Shown: positions 43,254 through 52,155 of the stretch, in pieces
Layout: every line of letters starts with the position of its first letter
Numbering within the stretch: position 1 is the first letter of the stretch
Source of the DNA: an uncultured Eubacteriales bacterium
Lineage (GTDB): Bacteria > Bacillota > Clostridia > Christensenellales > Aristaeellaceae
Assembly: GCA_902764915.1 (NCBI GenBank)
Contig: CACWXY010000015.1
Location: 1 to 64,000, forward strand
DNA length: 64,000 bases
Direction: 5' to 3'
Position numbers and translations under genes: made by a program
Notes under the pieces: model-generated
Databases searched by the model: none
Told to the model about the DNA's origin: nothing
Seen by the model: only the letters and a program-made list of their open reading frames with translations

Positions 43254-44486
43254 TCATGGCTTATCAAAGGCCTGCGCCAGAATATCTCCCGCATTCACGT
43301 GGAGGGCCCCTGTCGGACACACCTGGAAGCAGTACCCGCATCCGATGCAGCGGTCGGTTTTTACGGCTTTTCGGTCCTGCATGGCAATGCCTTCCTGCCA
43401 GCACACATCCAGGCATCTCCCGCACCCAATACATTTGTCTGCATCCACCTGGCACGCCTGATAGGCATCGCCCAGTGCGTTCTGACGCTGTTTGGCAAAA
43501 TCCTGCGGCATATGGAACAGTTGAAGCGCATCCCCGCGCAGGGCATCCATATCCGGATAGCCCGCCTCATCCATCCAGCGGTTCAGGTCAGAGATCACTT
43601 TCCGGCATGCCATGGTCCCGCCCGAGCATGCCAGTGCGCCAAACTGCACACAGTCTGCACCTGCCATGATCATACGCGCCGCCTGATCATAGGAAAACAC
43701 ACCGCCGCCAGCGTACATGGGAATCGTGATTCCGTTTTCCCGGCCCTCCGCAACCGCATAGCAGACAAGCGGCGTAGCCTGTGTTCCGCCATAGCCGCTG
43801 CCAGGGCGCGGCTGCGTCCGCTTCCAGTCAAGATCCATGTAGAACGCTTTCCAGCGGGCCGTGGGGCCTACGGCATCCGCTCCTGAAGCCTGCGCAATGC
43901 GCATGGATGTAAGCACATCACAGCCTTCCAGGGCAAGCTTCACCATAACCCTGACTTTCGGACCGGCGGCTTCCTTGATCATGGCCGTGCAGTGCCGAAC
44001 CAGTTCATAGTAATCGAAGATCCGATCCTTCGCCACCGCAACGCCGGGGGTATTGAAGTGCAGCTCCAGTGCATCCGCGCCGGCCAGAGAAAGCTCCTTG
44101 GCCTGACGCACCCAGTCCTTTTCCCAGCTGCCGCCCTTCACAATATCACTGTAATGTCCCACCGATACCCAGAGCTGAATATCCGCATCCAGTGCCGCGC
44201 GCGCCGTCCTGACCTCTTCGCAGTACTGCTCCAGCGTTTCCACCCGGTCCGGTACCTGACGTCCGACTGCATGGGAATGGAAAGCCGGCTCGCCGCGGAA
44301 AACCGCATCGGCACCCGGATAAAAGAATCCGCCTCCGCCGCTCCCATGGCCGAAATTGCGCATGGTAATAGCGCCGGGACGCATGGCAGCAGACTTCAGC
44401 ACATTCCTGGCGCCTTGCGTCGCCGGCGATGATGCTACCACAAAGGGATTGATCATACCCAAAGATTTGACATACAGGTCAGCCAT
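43254..44486 (-). CDS. Dihydroorotate/dihydropyrimidine-dehydrogenase-like flavoprotein with C-terminal 2[4Fe-4S]
   Basis: The 410-residue protein has a DHOD-type FMN barrel: NPFVVASSPATQGARN, DALELHFNTPG, VRVMVKLALEGCDVL, IPMYAGGGVFSYDQAARMIM and GADCVQFGALACSGGTM. It ends with a ferredoxin of two clusters, CIGCGRCLDVCWQ and CIGCGYCFQVCPTG. Length and order match PreA, the FMN subunit of bacterial dihydropyrimidine dehydrogenase, but no PreT partner is present and the active-site surroundings differ. It probably reduces or oxidises a C=C bond with ferredoxin as partner. The ATG at 44486 follows GGAAGGTG and overlaps the preceding gene by 8 bp. Confidence 0.8.
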   Translation of the reverse strand: MADLYVKSLGMINPFVVASSPATQGARNVLKSAAMRPGAITMRNFGHGSGGGGFFYPGADAVFRGEPAFHSHAVGRQVPDRVETLEQYCEEVRTARAALDADIQLWVSVGHYSDIVKGGSWEKDWVRQAKELSLAGADALELHFNTPGVAVAKDRIFDYYELVRHCTAMIKEAAGPKVRVMVKLALEGCDVLTSMRIAQASGADAVGPTARWKAFYMDLDWKRTQPRPGSGYGGTQATPLVCYAVAEGRENGITIPMYAGGGVFSYDQAARMIMAGADCVQFGALACSGGTMACRKVISDLNRWMDEAGYPDMDALRGDALQLFHMPQDFAKQRQNALGDAYQACQVDADKCIGCGRCLDVCWQEGIAMQDRKAVKTDRCIGCGYCFQVCPTGALHVNAGDILAQAFDKP

Positions 44487-45270
44487 TCTCTTCACCTTCC
44501 GTTACAAGACTCAGCAGTGTCCTCGCATCCGATCGGAACTGATCGATCGAATCATCCCGCACAAACTCCAGCAGTGCAAAATGTTCACCCGAAAGCCCAT
44601 GCGCCTTCTCAAAATAGTACTGCCATTCCGCCGCATTCAGCGGTCCCCTTGTGCCATCCGGCCAGGAGTACACATGAAAGTTGGTCAGATACCGGGCCAT
44701 CTGTTCAATGCCCTCTGCCCGCTCCCGCGGTGAGAGCGCCACAGTGGGCTGCCACAGACAATACAGGTTTTCATGGTCCGCTTCCCGCATCAGGCGTGCA
44801 GCGGATTGATTGGTATCCGTAAGCGTACCCTTATGCCATTCAAAGGCAACACGGATCTTTTCCTGTGCCGCGATCTGTGCAATCGTTCTGGCTTCCCGGG
44901 TCCAGCTGTCGCGTGTGTCCTCCGGGGTCTCCTGCGATCCCGTCGTACCCGCCCACACGCGTATGATTGGTGCACCAAGCGCCTTGGCAGACACCAGAGA
45001 CGCCCGAAACACATCCGCCTGCATTCCCAGACGGTAATAGCTTCCGTACGCCGCAATCCGAAGTCCGGCTGAGCGCGTCTTCTCCCCCAGCAGCCTGGCG
45101 CCTTCGGGATCGTTCGGCATCACATGCGCATTCTCCGACCATTCAATGGCCGAAAGATGACACTCCTGGCACAGCGCAAGAATCTCATCCACTGTCAGCC
45201 CGGTTTTGCGGAACGTTGCCGAGACAGCCCCCGGGATCCACTGCGTCACAGTTCCAAAACGGTTTCCCAT
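44479..45270 (-). CDS. Sugar phosphate isomerase/epimerase-like TIM barrel (first copy)
   Basis: The 263-residue protein fits the AP-endonuclease-2 / xylose-isomerase-like barrel: LALCQECHLSAIEWSENAHV, RIAAYGSYYRLG, APIIRVWAGTTGSQ, RVAFEWHKGTLTDT and LTNFHVYSWPD. Metal-ligand-type residues are Glu in IEWSE and His in VAFEWHKG. Members isomerise or epimerise sugars, or act in C-glycoside cleavage; the substrate is unknown. GGAGGAGAG precedes the ATG, which overlaps the DlgD-like gene by 25 bp. A second member is encoded at 49252-50013. Confidence 0.78.
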   Translation of the reverse strand: MGNRFGTVTQWIPGAVSATFRKTGLTVDEILALCQECHLSAIEWSENAHVMPNDPEGARLLGEKTRSAGLRIAAYGSYYRLGMQADVFRASLVSAKALGAPIIRVWAGTTGSQETPEDTRDSWTREARTIAQIAAQEKIRVAFEWHKGTLTDTNQSAARLMREADHENLYCLWQPTVALSPRERAEGIEQMARYLTNFHVYSWPDGTRGPLNAAEWQYYFEKAHGLSGEHFALLEFVRDDSIDQFRSDARTLLSLVTEGEENG

Positions 45271-46250
45271 ACGCTCTCCTCCGCCGGAATGCCCATCCGC
45301 ATGTTTTCTTCCCGCAGCCGCATCATGTTCTTGCCCGGATAATAGACAGGCCTTTCCGCATCCACCGGTGTCGAGGTCTGCAGATCTTCCAGGCTGGCAC
45401 GCATCTTTTCCTGGAATGCGGCGCCGTCCGGCAGACGCCCCAGATCCACGGCTACAAACACCTGGCTCAGTTCCGTCTCCGTTGGGAGAGTACCTACTTC
45501 CCGGGTTGTCCTGCCGCCGGAAAGCGCGGCTGCGATCAGATCCAGAACCAGAGAAAGCCCGCTTCCTTTCCAGTAGCCGATAGGCAGTACCTGATGGGTT
45601 TTCAGGATTTCCGCCGCATCCTTGGTAATCTCCTGCTTTTCATTCAGCCCGCCGTCTACAGGCAGAGGCTTCCCCTGACGCGCATACGATTCCAGTTTTC
45701 CATAGGAGAACATGCTCACGGCCACATCCAGAAGGACAGGCGGCTGATCCCCATTGGGAAGCGCAAACACGACCGGATTATTTCCCAGTCTGGCATCCCG
45801 TCCGCCCCACGGCGGCATATTGGGTACTGTATTGGTCCACAGTATGCCCATGCAGTTTTCTTCAATCGCCATCAGTCCATAATTGCCCGGCCGCATCCAG
45901 TGATTGGTATTGCGCAGAGCAACTACACCGATCGTCTGTTCATGCGCCAATGCAATCGCCCGCTGCATGCAGGCATAGGCGTTGAGATTACCGCAGCCCC
46001 GGTGTCCATCCCAGCGTTCCAGCATTCCCAGTCTTTCCTCACAGGTAGCCTCGGCATGTACATTCACGGATCCGTCACGAATGGACTTGATAAACTTGGG
46101 GAATCGATTGAGCCCGTGGGTATAGATCCCATCCCGGCTGGCATTGACGAACAGCGTCGCAGAAAGCTCTGCCCGCTCGCCTTCTATGCCGTACTTATGG
46201 AGAACACGGATAAACTCCTGCCGCATGGTTTCATAGGGAACCCGTATCAT
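45246..46250 (-). CDS. Ldh-family dehydrogenase, 2,3-diketo-L-gulonate reductase-like
   Basis: The 334-residue protein belongs to the LDH2/MDHG NAD(P)H dehydrogenases. It closely follows the 2,3-diketo-L-gulonate reductase (DlgD/YiaK) pattern: DGIYTHGLNRFPKF with the catalytic His45, LERWDGHRGCGNLNAYACM, VVALRNTNHWMRPGNYG and TNTVPNMPPWGGRDARLGNN. The YiaK-type enzyme reduces 2,3-diketo-L-gulonate to 3-keto-L-gulonate. Here the substrate may be a related keto-uronate produced by the lyase and oxidoreductases of the operon. It follows the second permease by 18 bp. Confidence 0.85.
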   Translation of the reverse strand: MIRVPYETMRQEFIRVLHKYGIEGERAELSATLFVNASRDGIYTHGLNRFPKFIKSIRDGSVNVHAEATCEERLGMLERWDGHRGCGNLNAYACMQRAIALAHEQTIGVVALRNTNHWMRPGNYGLMAIEENCMGILWTNTVPNMPPWGGRDARLGNNPVVFALPNGDQPPVLLDVAVSMFSYGKLESYARQGKPLPVDGGLNEKQEITKDAAEILKTHQVLPIGYWKGSGLSLVLDLIAAALSGGRTTREVGTLPTETELSQVFVAVDLGRLPDGAAFQEKMRASLEDLQTSTPVDAERPVYYPGKNMMRLREENMRMGIPAEESVWETVLEL

Positions 46251-46268
46251 ATTGTTCTTCTCCTTTCC

Positions 46269-47147
46269 TCAGCCCTTCACAGCGCCAACCATAACACCTT
46301 TGACAAAGTAGCGCTGGATAAAAGGATACACGCACAGAATCGGAATGGTAGCCACCACAATTGTGGCAAACTGAATAGTCTCACTCATGGTAAAATCCTC
46401 ATCTGTGTCCGAGAGAATCAGGATCTCGCGCAGAATCAGCTGCAGCGGATATTTTTTCCGGTCCTTGATGAACAGCATGGAATTAAACCAGCTGTTCCAG
46501 TGTGCCACCGCATAATACAGTGCCACCACTGAAACCGAGGGCAGGATCAGCGGCGTAATGATACGGAAGAGAATCGTAAAATGCCCTGCCCCATCCAGCT
46601 GCGCGCTTTCTTCCAGACTGTCGGGAATCCCCAGCATGGCCGTGCGGACAATCACCAGATTGAACACATTAATCAGGTTGGGCACAATGAGCGCCCATAT
46701 GGACTTATATAGACCCACGCCCTTGACCACCAGAAAGAAGGGAATCATGCCGCCTGAGAAATACATGGAAAAGACGACCATCAGGTTCAGAAGCTTTTTC
46801 AGCATGTAATCCCTGCGGCTGAGCACATAGGCAGCAATCAGGGAGGCCAGCATATTCAGGCTGGTGCCCACAACCACCAGGAACAGGGTATTCCCATAGC
46901 CTGTCCAGATATTCTGATTGGCAATCACGGACTGATACGCCTCAAACGTCGGCTTCAGCGGCCAGAGAAGCAGTCCCGTGTGCGTCATGTAAGCCATACC
47001 GTCACTGAAGGAGCCTGCAACCACATGGATCAGAGGCACCAGAATCAGCACACACAGAAAGATCATGAGAAGGTCATCCGCCACGTAGAAGATGCGTTCC
47101 CCCAAGGGAATCTGAATATGCTTTGCCTGCTTTTTTTCCTGCGTCAT
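46269..47147 (-). CDS. Sugar ABC transporter permease, YtcP-like (second importer)
   Basis: The 292-residue protein has six membrane segments and the ATPase-docking loop DSLEESAQLDGAGHFTILFR, and ends FIQRYFVKGVMVGAVKG as YtcP/AraQ-like permeases do. The ATG at 47147 follows GAGGGGG and is preferred over a GTG at 47156. It partners the LplB-like permease 15 bp upstream and the binding protein at 52156-53778. Confidence 0.92.
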   Translation of the reverse strand: MTQEKKQAKHIQIPLGERIFYVADDLLMIFLCVLILVPLIHVVAGSFSDGMAYMTHTGLLLWPLKPTFEAYQSVIANQNIWTGYGNTLFLVVVGTSLNMLASLIAAYVLSRRDYMLKKLLNLMVVFSMYFSGGMIPFFLVVKGVGLYKSIWALIVPNLINVFNLVIVRTAMLGIPDSLEESAQLDGAGHFTILFRIITPLILPSVSVVALYYAVAHWNSWFNSMLFIKDRKKYPLQLILREILILSDTDEDFTMSETIQFATIVVATIPILCVYPFIQRYFVKGVMVGAVKG

Positions 47148-47162
47148 ATCCGGCACCCCCTC

Positions 47163-48113
47163 TCACCACAGACTGTTGCCGCCCATGCGGCTGGTAATCT
47201 TATTGGTCACATATACCAGAAGGAAACACACTACGGAATTAAAGAATCCAACCGCTGTTGAATAGCTGAAATTCACATTCTCCGCAAAGCCGCGCCTGTA
47301 GACATAGGTGTTGATGACATCCGCTGTTTCGTAGGTAAGCGGTGTATACAGGAGCATGATTTTTTCATAGCCCACATCAAACATCTTTCCGACCTTGAGA
47401 ATGAACATGATCACGATCGTTGGAACGAGGCACGGAATTGTGATGTGAATCATCTGATGCCATTTATTGGCCCCGTCCACCTTGGCAGCCTCATACAGTT
47501 CCTGGTCAATGGCGGTCAGCGCAGACAGATAGACGATCGAGTTCCAGCCAATGTTGCTCCAGATGTCCGAAACAATATAGATGGGCACAAAATACCCCGG
47601 TTCATAGAGCAGATTATTGACCGGCATTCCAAAGACGGTATGCAGAATCATGGTTACACCGCCTGTGCGGGAGACAAGATCCCGGATAATCCCGCACACA
47701 ACCACGGTAGAGATAAAGTGCGGGATATAGCTGATGGTCTGTACGGAACGCTTCAGTCCATTGGATCGCAGCTCATTGATGAGAAGCGCCAGTATAATTG
47801 CAGATGGGAATGAGAAGACCAGCGTAGAAAGCGCTATGGTCAGTGTATTCTTGATCAGTCTTGGCAGATAGGGATCATTGAAGAAATTGATAAAGTGCTT
47901 GGTCCCGACCCATTTGCTTCCCATGATCCCCTTGGCTGCCTTAAAATCCTGAAAAGAGATCATCAGTCCAGCCATCGGGCCATACTTGAAGATCAGGAAG
48001 TAGGCAAGAACAGGAAGAAATATCAGATACAGTTTCCAGTTCTTCTTCATATCCCTGCCCAGCCTGTGAAGAAAGCTTCCCCGGGCAGAGGACGGCCTTA
48101 CCGCAGTCGACAT
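47163..48113 (-). CDS. Sugar ABC transporter permease, LplB-like (second importer)
   Basis: The 316-residue permease has a first segment LYLIFLPVLAYFLIFKYGPM and the docking loop QELYEAAKVDGANKWHQMIH. The ATG at 48113 has GGAGGTG at correct spacing, and the frame also offers a GTG at 48122. It lies 18 bp after the Gfo/Idh gene. As in the first importer, no ATPase gene is present in the locus. Confidence 0.92.
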   Translation of the reverse strand: MSTAVRPSSARGSFLHRLGRDMKKNWKLYLIFLPVLAYFLIFKYGPMAGLMISFQDFKAAKGIMGSKWVGTKHFINFFNDPYLPRLIKNTLTIALSTLVFSFPSAIILALLINELRSNGLKRSVQTISYIPHFISTVVVCGIIRDLVSRTGGVTMILHTVFGMPVNNLLYEPGYFVPIYIVSDIWSNIGWNSIVYLSALTAIDQELYEAAKVDGANKWHQMIHITIPCLVPTIVIMFILKVGKMFDVGYEKIMLLYTPLTYETADVINTYVYRRGFAENVNFSYSTAVGFFNSVVCFLLVYVTNKITSRMGGNSLW

Positions 48114-48131
48114 CCGTATCACCTCCGGAAA

Positions 48132-49250
48132 TCAGTTGTCAGGGAGCGTTCCGCCGCACTTTTCGGCAAGATATCGGCAGAAGAGTGCTTCGTCCACCGG
48201 CAGATCCACCCAGCCTCCGCCTGTCCAGTCCGACAGGTGGATGGCATTGGAGATCTCCAGGCCATGAATGCCCTCCTGGCCTCTGGCAAACAGCGGCGTC
48301 CCTTTTTCAATCGCCTCACAGAAATTCTGCATGATCCCTGCATGCGCGGTATATTCGCCCTCCGGCACAATCTCCTGTGAGGTCATTTTCGGCTTTCCAA
48401 GCCCCTTGGTCCAGGTGCGATTGAACTCCGGCTCGTCCATTTCCAGAATATCGAGATGGATTTTCCCGTTTTCAATGACCATACGCCCGCGGGTGCCGTC
48501 AATCTCCAGCCGGTTTGTGCCTGGTGCGTCAATCACGGTGGTGCAGTAGGTGCCTATGGCGCCATTGGGAAATTCCGCCATGGCAATGACGTCATCCTCG
48601 ACCTCGATATGCCTGTGCCTGCCATAATACACCTGTGCTCTGATCCGGCTGGGCATGCCTACGATCCACTGCCACATGTCCAGGTTATGCGGATTCTGAT
48701 TCAGAAGAACACCGCCGCCTTCCCCTTTCCATGTGGCGCGCCATCCGCCCTGATCATAATAGCTCTGGGAACGGTACCAGTTGGTAATCAGCCAGTGGGT
48801 ATGCACAAGCGTACCGATCTGTCCTGACTGCACGATCTCTCTGGCTTTCTGGTATACAGGGTCCGTGCGCTGATTAAAATCCATCGCAAAGCACAGTTCC
48901 GGATGCGCATCGGCCACCGCATTCATTTCCCTGACCTTGGCGGTATACACACCGGCCGGTTTTTCCACCATGGTGTGAAGTCCCCGGTTCATCGCCTCCA
49001 TCGCGAGAATCGGGTGGAGATAGTGCGGTGTACAGATATGTACCGCATCCACTGTTCCACTTTCCATCAGCGCCACAGCACTGTCAAAGTACGCGACCCG
49101 GTCGCCCAGGACTTCTCTGGCTGCGGCAAGGCGCTGCGGATCCGTATCTGCGATGGCCCGAAGGTCCAGGCTGGGTACCTTGCCTTCCAGGATTTTCTTC
49201 ACGTGCTGGCTTCCGATCTTTCCGTACCCGATCAGTCCATATCGTACCAT
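48132..49250 (-). CDS. Gfo/Idh/MocA-family NAD(P)-dependent sugar dehydrogenase (first copy)
   Basis: The 372-residue protein has the Rossmann start VRYGLIGYGKIGSQHVKK, the HICTPHYLHPILAMEAMNRG segment and the EKP motif (HTMVEKPAG) with its catalytic lysine. A C-terminal half carries GGVLLNQNPHNLDMWQWIVG, which contains the usual D-x3-W pattern. It oxidises or reduces a sugar hydroxyl, commonly at C3. The sugar isomerase gene sits 1 bp upstream in the same direction, a pairing typical of 3-keto-sugar chemistry. The exact substrate is not deducible. Confidence 0.9.
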   Translation of the reverse strand: MVRYGLIGYGKIGSQHVKKILEGKVPSLDLRAIADTDPQRLAAAREVLGDRVAYFDSAVALMESGTVDAVHICTPHYLHPILAMEAMNRGLHTMVEKPAGVYTAKVREMNAVADAHPELCFAMDFNQRTDPVYQKAREIVQSGQIGTLVHTHWLITNWYRSQSYYDQGGWRATWKGEGGGVLLNQNPHNLDMWQWIVGMPSRIRAQVYYGRHRHIEVEDDVIAMAEFPNGAIGTYCTTVIDAPGTNRLEIDGTRGRMVIENGKIHLDILEMDEPEFNRTWTKGLGKPKMTSQEIVPEGEYTAHAGIMQNFCEAIEKGTPLFARGQEGIHGLEISNAIHLSDWTGGGWVDLPVDEALFCRYLAEKCGGTLPDN

Positions 49251-49251
49251 C

Positions 49252-50013
49252 TCAGGCTTCCTCCCACAGTGCGGTCAGCATGGCAATCGCAGGCAGACCG
49301 TCTTCCAGAAGATTGTCGCTTTTTCCCTCAATGCTGATGTTCCCTTCATAGCCTGTATGCTTCATGGCAGCGAACATCTGCAGGTAGCCGTCATCCCGTA
49401 CCAGGGGAATCCGGCGCCCGATTTCCGTGGCGATATGCGCGTGCGCAATACCTCCCAGCCGTTCCAGATCACCGGGGCGGTCATGTTCCACCGCAATATG
49501 ATAATAATCCGCCAGAAGCTTTACCGCCGGATGATGGACCGCCGCCACCAGGTCCGCACCTTCCGCTACGGAATTGATCATATTCGTCTCGGATGTATTG
49601 AGGGGCTCTACCACCAGTGTAATCCCGTACTTTTCCGCCTCATCACCGATGACACGGGTGATGTCGCAGAGCTTCCGGAAAGCTTCGCCATAGGGCATGC
49701 CCTCCGGACGCATGCGTGACTTTCCGCTGCCGAATACCACTGTTCTGCCCCCCAGTTCCTGCACCCGGGAAAAGGCCTTTTCCAGATATGTGCGCAGTTC
49801 TTCCTCGCTGCATGCGAACAGCTGCATCTGTTTGGGAAAAAGGACATTAAAGGACGAAGCCGGAATGGAGGCGTGCTCCAGCGCAGCCTTCGCCTGTGCA
49901 AAACCCGCATCGTCCATGTCCAGAACACTCGTCACGGACGGCTCAATATAGGCAAACCCAGCCTCTTCCACCGTCTGGAGCTTATCCAGTTTTGCGCAAA
50001 ATCCAATCTTCAT
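49252..50013 (-). CDS. Sugar phosphate isomerase/epimerase-like TIM barrel (second copy)
   Basis: The 253-residue protein has the xylose-isomerase-like barrel: MKIGFCAKLDKLQTVEEAGF, IEPSVTSVLDMDD, RTVVFGSGKSRMRPEG, ITLVVEPLNTSETNMINSVA with a metal-binding Glu, KLLADYYHIAVEHD with His, and AHAHIATEIGRR. These ligands match D-tagatose/D-psicose 3-epimerase and related enzymes. The ATG at 50013 overlaps the lyase stop by 4 bp (ATGA), supporting it over the ATG at 50019. The Gfo/Idh gene follows 1 bp later, so the two proteins are probably made in equal amounts and act in sequence. Confidence 0.82.
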   Translation of the reverse strand: MKIGFCAKLDKLQTVEEAGFAYIEPSVTSVLDMDDAGFAQAKAALEHASIPASSFNVLFPKQMQLFACSEEELRTYLEKAFSRVQELGGRTVVFGSGKSRMRPEGMPYGEAFRKLCDITRVIGDEAEKYGITLVVEPLNTSETNMINSVAEGADLVAAVHHPAVKLLADYYHIAVEHDRPGDLERLGGIAHAHIATEIGRRIPLVRDDGYLQMFAAMKHTGYEGNISIEGKSDNLLEDGLPAIAMLTALWEEA

Positions 50014-52046
50014 AAGCATGTCTTCCTTTCCACAGTATCACCCGACAGTATCACACAGGTCTTATATACGCCGTGAACCTGCACCACGGCCTTCTCGCCC
50101 TCAAAGACAATGTCTGCTTGTGTTCCCTTCGGCGCAATCATGCTGATGCAGCGGAAAGGAGCCTTTCCCTCATGCCTGAGCGTCAGCTGCGGCGCGGGAA
50201 CCCGCCGGCTGTATCCATAGCTGACCCAGCCGCCGATCGGATCCTCACTGCCCTCCAGCACAGAGCCCTCCAGAGGCGCATCGCAGGCCGCCTTCACGGC
50301 GTAGACAGCGCCATGCGGTGTCTGATACGTATAGTCAAGACCCTGCCCTGTCAGAGTGCCCGGTGCAAAATTCATGGTCAGACGGAAATCATGGTCTTCC
50401 TTGCCCATGCCCGTAATTCGGTCGTCAATCAGATACAGATCCTCTTCCAGGCGAAGCACGATGCGCCTGTGATAAATGGGATCTTCCGTAAACACATAGC
50501 CGTTGTGGCTGACATCGATCACGGCATAGTCCGGCGTTTCCGCAAACCGGTGCAGGAACATCCGTACCCCGCGCACACGACTGACCCCGGGCACAGCGCC
50601 CATTGTCCGATCGTCCACATACAGTGTATTGTGTGCAAGGCTGCCGGTGAAATAATGTCTCCAGTTTTTCCAGATGGACTGATTGTAGATATACCTTCCT
50701 CCGTCCACCAGAATATCCTCGCCCCGAATCATCAGTTCCAGATGTCCGGTATCATTATGGCTGTGCGTGCTCTTCTCGCCGCGCTCCAGCTGCACGCCAT
50801 GGATGTGCATGTACGAATCCCTTTCACCCCATCCCGTGCGCATGATATGGATGCCTGCCTCCTGCATGGAGAAGTTCCGCTCCGCCGGCGGATGTCCTTC
50901 CTTCCGACCGGTAGCGACCCACAGGAAATCCCCCCGGCCGGTCCATTCCGCCATCTGGCGGAACCAGGCGCGCATTTCATTGAGATCATAGGGATCCATG
51001 GACAGGTTCATGCCCTCATACAGCGAAGTGTCTGAACGCCGGGAGAGAAGATCATCCCGATCCGCATCTCCGATCATGGGCGTGGAGAAGTCCGGTTTCA
51101 GCTGTCTGAGAAGGAATGCACAGGCGCGCTCCAGTGTCGGCCTGGCATAGGGAGGCACGGGAAGTCCGTTCAGCTCACACAGCCTGGTGCACTGGAAATA
51201 GCTGATGGCAGCCACCATGTGATAGATGCTGGTGCGCTCCATGTGCACGCCATCGTTGTCAAAGGAATAGCGCATCTCATGCATGACCCGCTGGTATCCC
51301 TTTTCCAGCCATACATCAGCCCCCTGCAGTTCCGGGAACATGATGGCGGCCTGCAGCAGTGCGCCGCTTTCCATGGTCAGCCAGTTGGAGCTCTTCTCAT
51401 GATTCGTATAATGCGTTACCAGATAGTCCGCATGGATCTTCACGGCGTGCAGGTACAGCGCCCATCCCTCCCCGTCCCAGGACGGGCTTTCCCGGAAGGC
51501 ACAGAGACAGGGAATAAAGGCCGTATACAGGCGCATGGCCGTCTCAATATGTCTCCAGGGATAGCTGGGATACTGGTGCGCCTTGATATACGCTTCCTCA
51601 TCTTTCAGGAAATCCTCCAGCGGCCAGCTCGCCAGAAAAGAGCGCAGAAGCGACAGTGCTTCCCGCGCATAGCGCTCATCCCCGGTCTGCACATAGGCTC
51701 TGGCCAGAGGCTGCCAGAATATAAAGCGGTACAGGCTCCAGCTCCATTCGTTGTCATGGGCAGCGTCATCCGTGGGATTGAAATGCCAGTCCACTTCTGC
51801 GGGGAATGTATACCCATACAGGGTATGCGCCATGACTTCCTCCGCGTCCGCGATCAGGCACGGATCCTTGCACTGTGCAAGATCCGCACGGTTAAAAAGA
51901 TAAACGGGGGTCTGCCTCGTGCGGAAATGCCGGATGACTGCCTCGCATGCCGCCTCCCGATCGCCGGAGTGCATAAGTGCACAGGCTTCCTCCATGCCTT
52001 TCGCTTCCATGCGCACGGTTTCCAGCAGCTGATCTTTCCAGTCCAT
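50010..52046 (-). CDS. Heparinase II/III-family polysaccharide lyase-like protein, no signal peptide
   Basis: The 678-residue protein has an N-terminal alpha-toroid (about 1-380) with YTNHEKSSNWLTMESGAL, the N-H-x3-S-S-N-W signature, and HMERTSIYHMVA with a tyrosine. A C-terminal beta-sandwich follows, with KSTHSHNDTGHLELMIRG (histidines 428, 430 and 435) and GSLAHNTLYVDD. This matches heparinase II/III and oligo-alginate/ulvan-type lyases, which cleave uronate linkages by beta-elimination. It starts with a plain MDWKDQLLE and has no export signal, so it acts on imported oligosaccharides. AAGGAG precedes the ATG at 52046. Confidence 0.85.
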   Translation of the reverse strand: MDWKDQLLETVRMEAKGMEEACALMHSGDREAACEAVIRHFRTRQTPVYLFNRADLAQCKDPCLIADAEEVMAHTLYGYTFPAEVDWHFNPTDDAAHDNEWSWSLYRFIFWQPLARAYVQTGDERYAREALSLLRSFLASWPLEDFLKDEEAYIKAHQYPSYPWRHIETAMRLYTAFIPCLCAFRESPSWDGEGWALYLHAVKIHADYLVTHYTNHEKSSNWLTMESGALLQAAIMFPELQGADVWLEKGYQRVMHEMRYSFDNDGVHMERTSIYHMVAAISYFQCTRLCELNGLPVPPYARPTLERACAFLLRQLKPDFSTPMIGDADRDDLLSRRSDTSLYEGMNLSMDPYDLNEMRAWFRQMAEWTGRGDFLWVATGRKEGHPPAERNFSMQEAGIHIMRTGWGERDSYMHIHGVQLERGEKSTHSHNDTGHLELMIRGEDILVDGGRYIYNQSIWKNWRHYFTGSLAHNTLYVDDRTMGAVPGVSRVRGVRMFLHRFAETPDYAVIDVSHNGYVFTEDPIYHRRIVLRLEEDLYLIDDRITGMGKEDHDFRLTMNFAPGTLTGQGLDYTYQTPHGAVYAVKAACDAPLEGSVLEGSEDPIGGWVSYGYSRRVPAPQLTLRHEGKAPFRCISMIAPKGTQADIVFEGEKAVVQVHGVYKTCVILSGDTVERKTCL

Positions 52047-52069
52047 AACCTGTGTCTCCTTCCTTCTTC

Positions 52070-52145
52070 GAGCACTCAGGAAAAACAGGCTCTTTCTCTC
52101 CTGAATGCTCCAAGACGGGACAGGGACCCATCGGTCCCTGTCCCG
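52070..52145 (-). terminator. Two hairpins between binding-protein and lyase genes
   Basis: A perfect 13-bp stem pairs 52116-52128 (CGGGACAGGGACC) with 52133-52145. A second 12-bp stem with one mismatch pairs 52070-52081 with 52100-52111. No strong T tract follows on the minus strand, so they may stabilise the upstream binding-protein message and only partly stop transcription. Confidence 0.6.
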
Positions 52146-52155
52146 CGTCACGTCC

